Below are positions 5,757 through 7,228 of a stretch of 7,228 nt of DNA, piece after piece. Below the pieces are notes generated by a model. That model was not told the DNA's origin. It saw nothing but the letters and a program-made list of their open reading frames with translations, and did not search any database. Both the position numbers and the translations under genes were made by a program. Source of the DNA: Nevskiaceae bacterium (GTDB taxonomy: Bacteria; Pseudomonadota; Gammaproteobacteria; Steroidobacterales; Steroidobacteraceae); the NCBI GenBank assembly GCA_031277355.1, contig JAITMN010000340.1, forward strand, positions 1 through 7,228, given 5' to 3'. The first letter of the stretch is position 1; each line of letters begins with the position of its first letter.

Positions 5757-6623
5757 ATGACAATTCAGTTGATGATTCCCGCGCAGCGCAAGGATTTGGG
5801 CGGCTTGCAAGTGGGCAGGGTGTTGCCTTCGGCGCAGCAGCGCATGGTGGGGCCGTTCATTTTTTTCGACCACATCGGGCCGGTGAACTTGCCGCCCAAT
5901 GTGCCGCGCAGCACCGATGTGCGGCCGCATCCGCATATTGGCCTCGCGACGATTACCTATCTGTTTGCCGGCGAAATCGTTCATCGCGACAGCGTGGGCT
6001 GTCATCAGATCATCCGCCCCGGCGAGGTGAACTGGATGACGGCCGGTCGCGGCATCACTCACTCGGAGCGCTTCGACAGCATGCGCGAGCGCGGCGGGCC
6101 GTTGCACGGCATACAGGCCTGGATCGCGCTGCCGCAATCGGACGAAGAAGCCGCGCCCAGCTTCGTGCATTTCGACGCATCGCAGTTACCCTCGCGCCGC
6201 GAGCAGGGCCTGCGCATCGATGTGATCGCAGGCGCGGCCTATGGCCTGACGAGTCCCGTCGCCACACACTCACCGCTGTTCTACGTGCATCTGGAAATGG
6301 CCACCGGATGCAGCACGCCCATGAGCGAGGGTTACAGCGAGCGCGCCATCTATGTGGCGCAGGGCGCGATTGATGTCGGTGGGCAGCGCTGTGAGGCGGG
6401 GCAGATGGCGGTGGTGTCGCCCGGCGCGACGCCGATGATCACTGCGCTTGAAGCCTCCATCGTGATGTTGCTGGGTGGTGAGGCGGTGGGGCCGCGTCAT
6501 ATCTGGTGGAATTTCGTGTCGTCGAGCAGGCAGCGCATCGAACAGGCCAAGGCTGATTGGCAGGCCGGAAAATTTGCTTTGCCCGTGCAGGATAATCAGG
6601 AGTTCATTCCGCTGCCGGAATGA
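5757..6623 (+). CDS. Pirin family protein (bicupin)
   Basis: This gene encodes a 288-residue cytoplasmic double-cupin protein. Known pirins range from quercetin 2,3-dioxygenases (E. coli YhhW) to redox-sensing or protein-binding regulators, so the family does not fix the activity. The N-terminal cupin has GPFIFFDHIGPV (32-43), RPHPHIGLATITYLF (56-70) and ITHSERF (100-106). H58, H60, H102 and E104 match the 3-His/1-Glu iron site of human pirin, so metal binding is expected. GPLHGIQAWIALP (114-126) is the conserved centre joining the halves, and the C-terminal cupin ends with GPRHIWWNFV (245-254), another family landmark. Length is normal. The start is set by TAAGGA (5744-5749). The gene lies 65 bp after the receptor, past a strong hairpin, and 27 bp before the DUF4197 gene, with which it is probably co-transcribed. 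Substrate or partner is unknown. Confidence 0.94.
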   Translation: MTIQLMIPAQRKDLGGLQVGRVLPSAQQRMVGPFIFFDHIGPVNLPPNVPRSTDVRPHPHIGLATITYLFAGEIVHRDSVGCHQIIRPGEVNWMTAGRGITHSERFDSMRERGGPLHGIQAWIALPQSDEEAAPSFVHFDASQLPSRREQGLRIDVIAGAAYGLTSPVATHSPLFYVHLEMATGCSTPMSEGYSERAIYVAQGAIDVGGQRCEAGQMAVVSPGATPMITALEASIVMLLGGEAVGPRHIWWNFVSSSRQRIEQAKADWQAGKFALPVQDNQEFIPLPE

Positions 6624-6650
6624 GCGGTTGCCGGAACAGGAGGTTGCATC

Positions 6651-7228
6651 ATGATCAGGCGCAGTCATTTGGCGGTGTTGTTGCTGGCGTTGCCGTTGTG
6701 CGCAAGCGCGCAGGGCTTGGGCGGATGGCTCGACCGCCTGTTTCCAAAGAACAATCAGTCCACCACGCAATCATCGGCCACCGGCCTTGCGGCGATCAGC
6801 AGCGCCGATCAGGTTGGCGGTTTGAGGCAGGCGTTGATGCAGGGCGCAGAAATCGCCGTGAAGAATCTGGCGCAGCAGAATGGTTATCTGGACAACAGCA
6901 AGGTGCGCATCCCGCTGCCCGACAAGCTGCAAAAGGCCGATACGCTGATGCGCAAGATCGGCATGGGAAAATACGCCGATGATCTCATCGCCTCGATGAA
7001 TCACGCCGCTGAAGCGGCCGTGCCCGAAGCCAGGGATTTGCTGGTGGATGCGGCAAAGCAGATGACCGTGGCCGATGCCACCACCATCCTCACCGGCGGC
7101 GAGGACGCCGCCACGCAATACTTTCGCAGCGCCACGCAAGCGGCGCTGGCCGAAAAGTTCAAACCCATCGTCAGCCGTTCGATGCAGAACGTGACGCTGG
7201 CAAAAACCTACGATCAATTTGCCGGCAA
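6651..7228 (+). CDS. DUF4197 domain-containing exported protein (3' end beyond window)
   Basis: This gene encodes a secreted, probably periplasmic, protein of unknown function; 192 codons are visible and relatives are about 220-250 residues, so only the C-terminus is missing. MIRRSHLAVLLLALPLCASA (1-20) is a Sec signal peptide with an ASA cleavage site; C17 is preceded by Leu, so a lipobox is unlikely. The mature part follows the DUF4197 pattern: a short linker, a GLRQALMQGAEIAVKNLA helix (57-74), NSKVRIPLPDKL (82-93), MNHAAEAAVPEA (116-127), MTVADATTILTGG (138-150), AATQYFRSAT (153-162) and a KFKPIVSRSM helix (169-178). An AGGAGG site (6638-6643) lies 7 nt before the ATG. The 27-bp gap to pirin holds no promoter or terminator, so the two probably form an operon. 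No enzymatic motif is visible, and no functional link to pirin is established. Confidence 0.92.
   Translation, partial: MIRRSHLAVLLLALPLCASAQGLGGWLDRLFPKNNQSTTQSSATGLAAISSADQVGGLRQALMQGAEIAVKNLAQQNGYLDNSKVRIPLPDKLQKADTLMRKIGMGKYADDLIASMNHAAEAAVPEARDLLVDAAKQMTVADATTILTGGEDAATQYFRSATQAALAEKFKPIVSRSMQNVTLAKTYDQFAG

Noticed and set aside
6651..6710. Lipoprotein signal in the DUF4197 protein because of C17
   Set aside because: The residue before the cysteine is Leu, not the small residue a lipobox needs, and a normal ASA signal-peptidase I site follows three residues later.
6270..6770. Antisense open frame across the end of pirin and the start of the DUF4197 gene
   Set aside because: Both plus-strand genes are well supported with ribosome binding sites and family motifs; the antisense product is an Arg/His-rich shadow.

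Overview
The window looks like chromosomal DNA of a GC-rich Gram-negative bacterium. It carries a large outer-membrane TonB-dependent receptor, Sec and Tat export signals, strong AGGAGG-type ribosome binding sites, and families common in Proteobacteria (pirin, DUF4197, YafE-like methyltransferase). A gammaproteobacterium or similar is my best guess, made from the look of the proteins only. Genes are tightly packed, no stretch over 300 bases lacks a gene, and I see no insertion sequence, tRNA, rRNA or CRISPR array.

Layout, left to right. (1) A class I SAM-dependent methyltransferase runs leftward off the window edge (1-509, minus). (2) An XRE-type HTH regulator with an MmyB-like ligand-binding domain is transcribed divergently from it (599-1369, plus). 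The 89-bp gap holds a perfect AT-rich inverted repeat that overlaps the regulator's -10 box and abuts its start codon. (3) An enolase-superfamily (mandelate racemase/muconate lactonizing enzyme) protein with a twin-arginine signal follows (1427-2701, plus). (4) A small DUF2218 protein is convergent with it (2775-3068, minus). (5) A TonB-dependent receptor is divergent from the DUF2218 gene (3178-5691, plus), and their shared 109-bp gap holds overlapping promoter candidates and repeated GTTGC/GCAAC motifs. (6) After an 11-bp GC hairpin come a pirin (5757-6623, plus) and, 27 bp on, an exported DUF4197 protein cut by the right edge (6651-7228, plus).

How the genes may work together. The methyltransferase and regulator form a classic divergent regulator-target pair, which suggests the regulator controls the methyltransferase and itself. 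The receptor could bring a substrate into the periplasm, where a Tat-exported sugar-acid-dehydratase-like enzyme could act on it. That link rests on proximity only, because a convergent gene lies between the two. Pirin and DUF4197 are probably co-transcribed, perhaps by read-through from the receptor past the hairpin. No complete new multi-gene system is evident. The most unusual items are the Tat-exported enolase-superfamily protein with a substituted catalytic-dyad position, the three local cysteine pairs in the receptor, and the operator-like repeats in the two divergent promoter regions.
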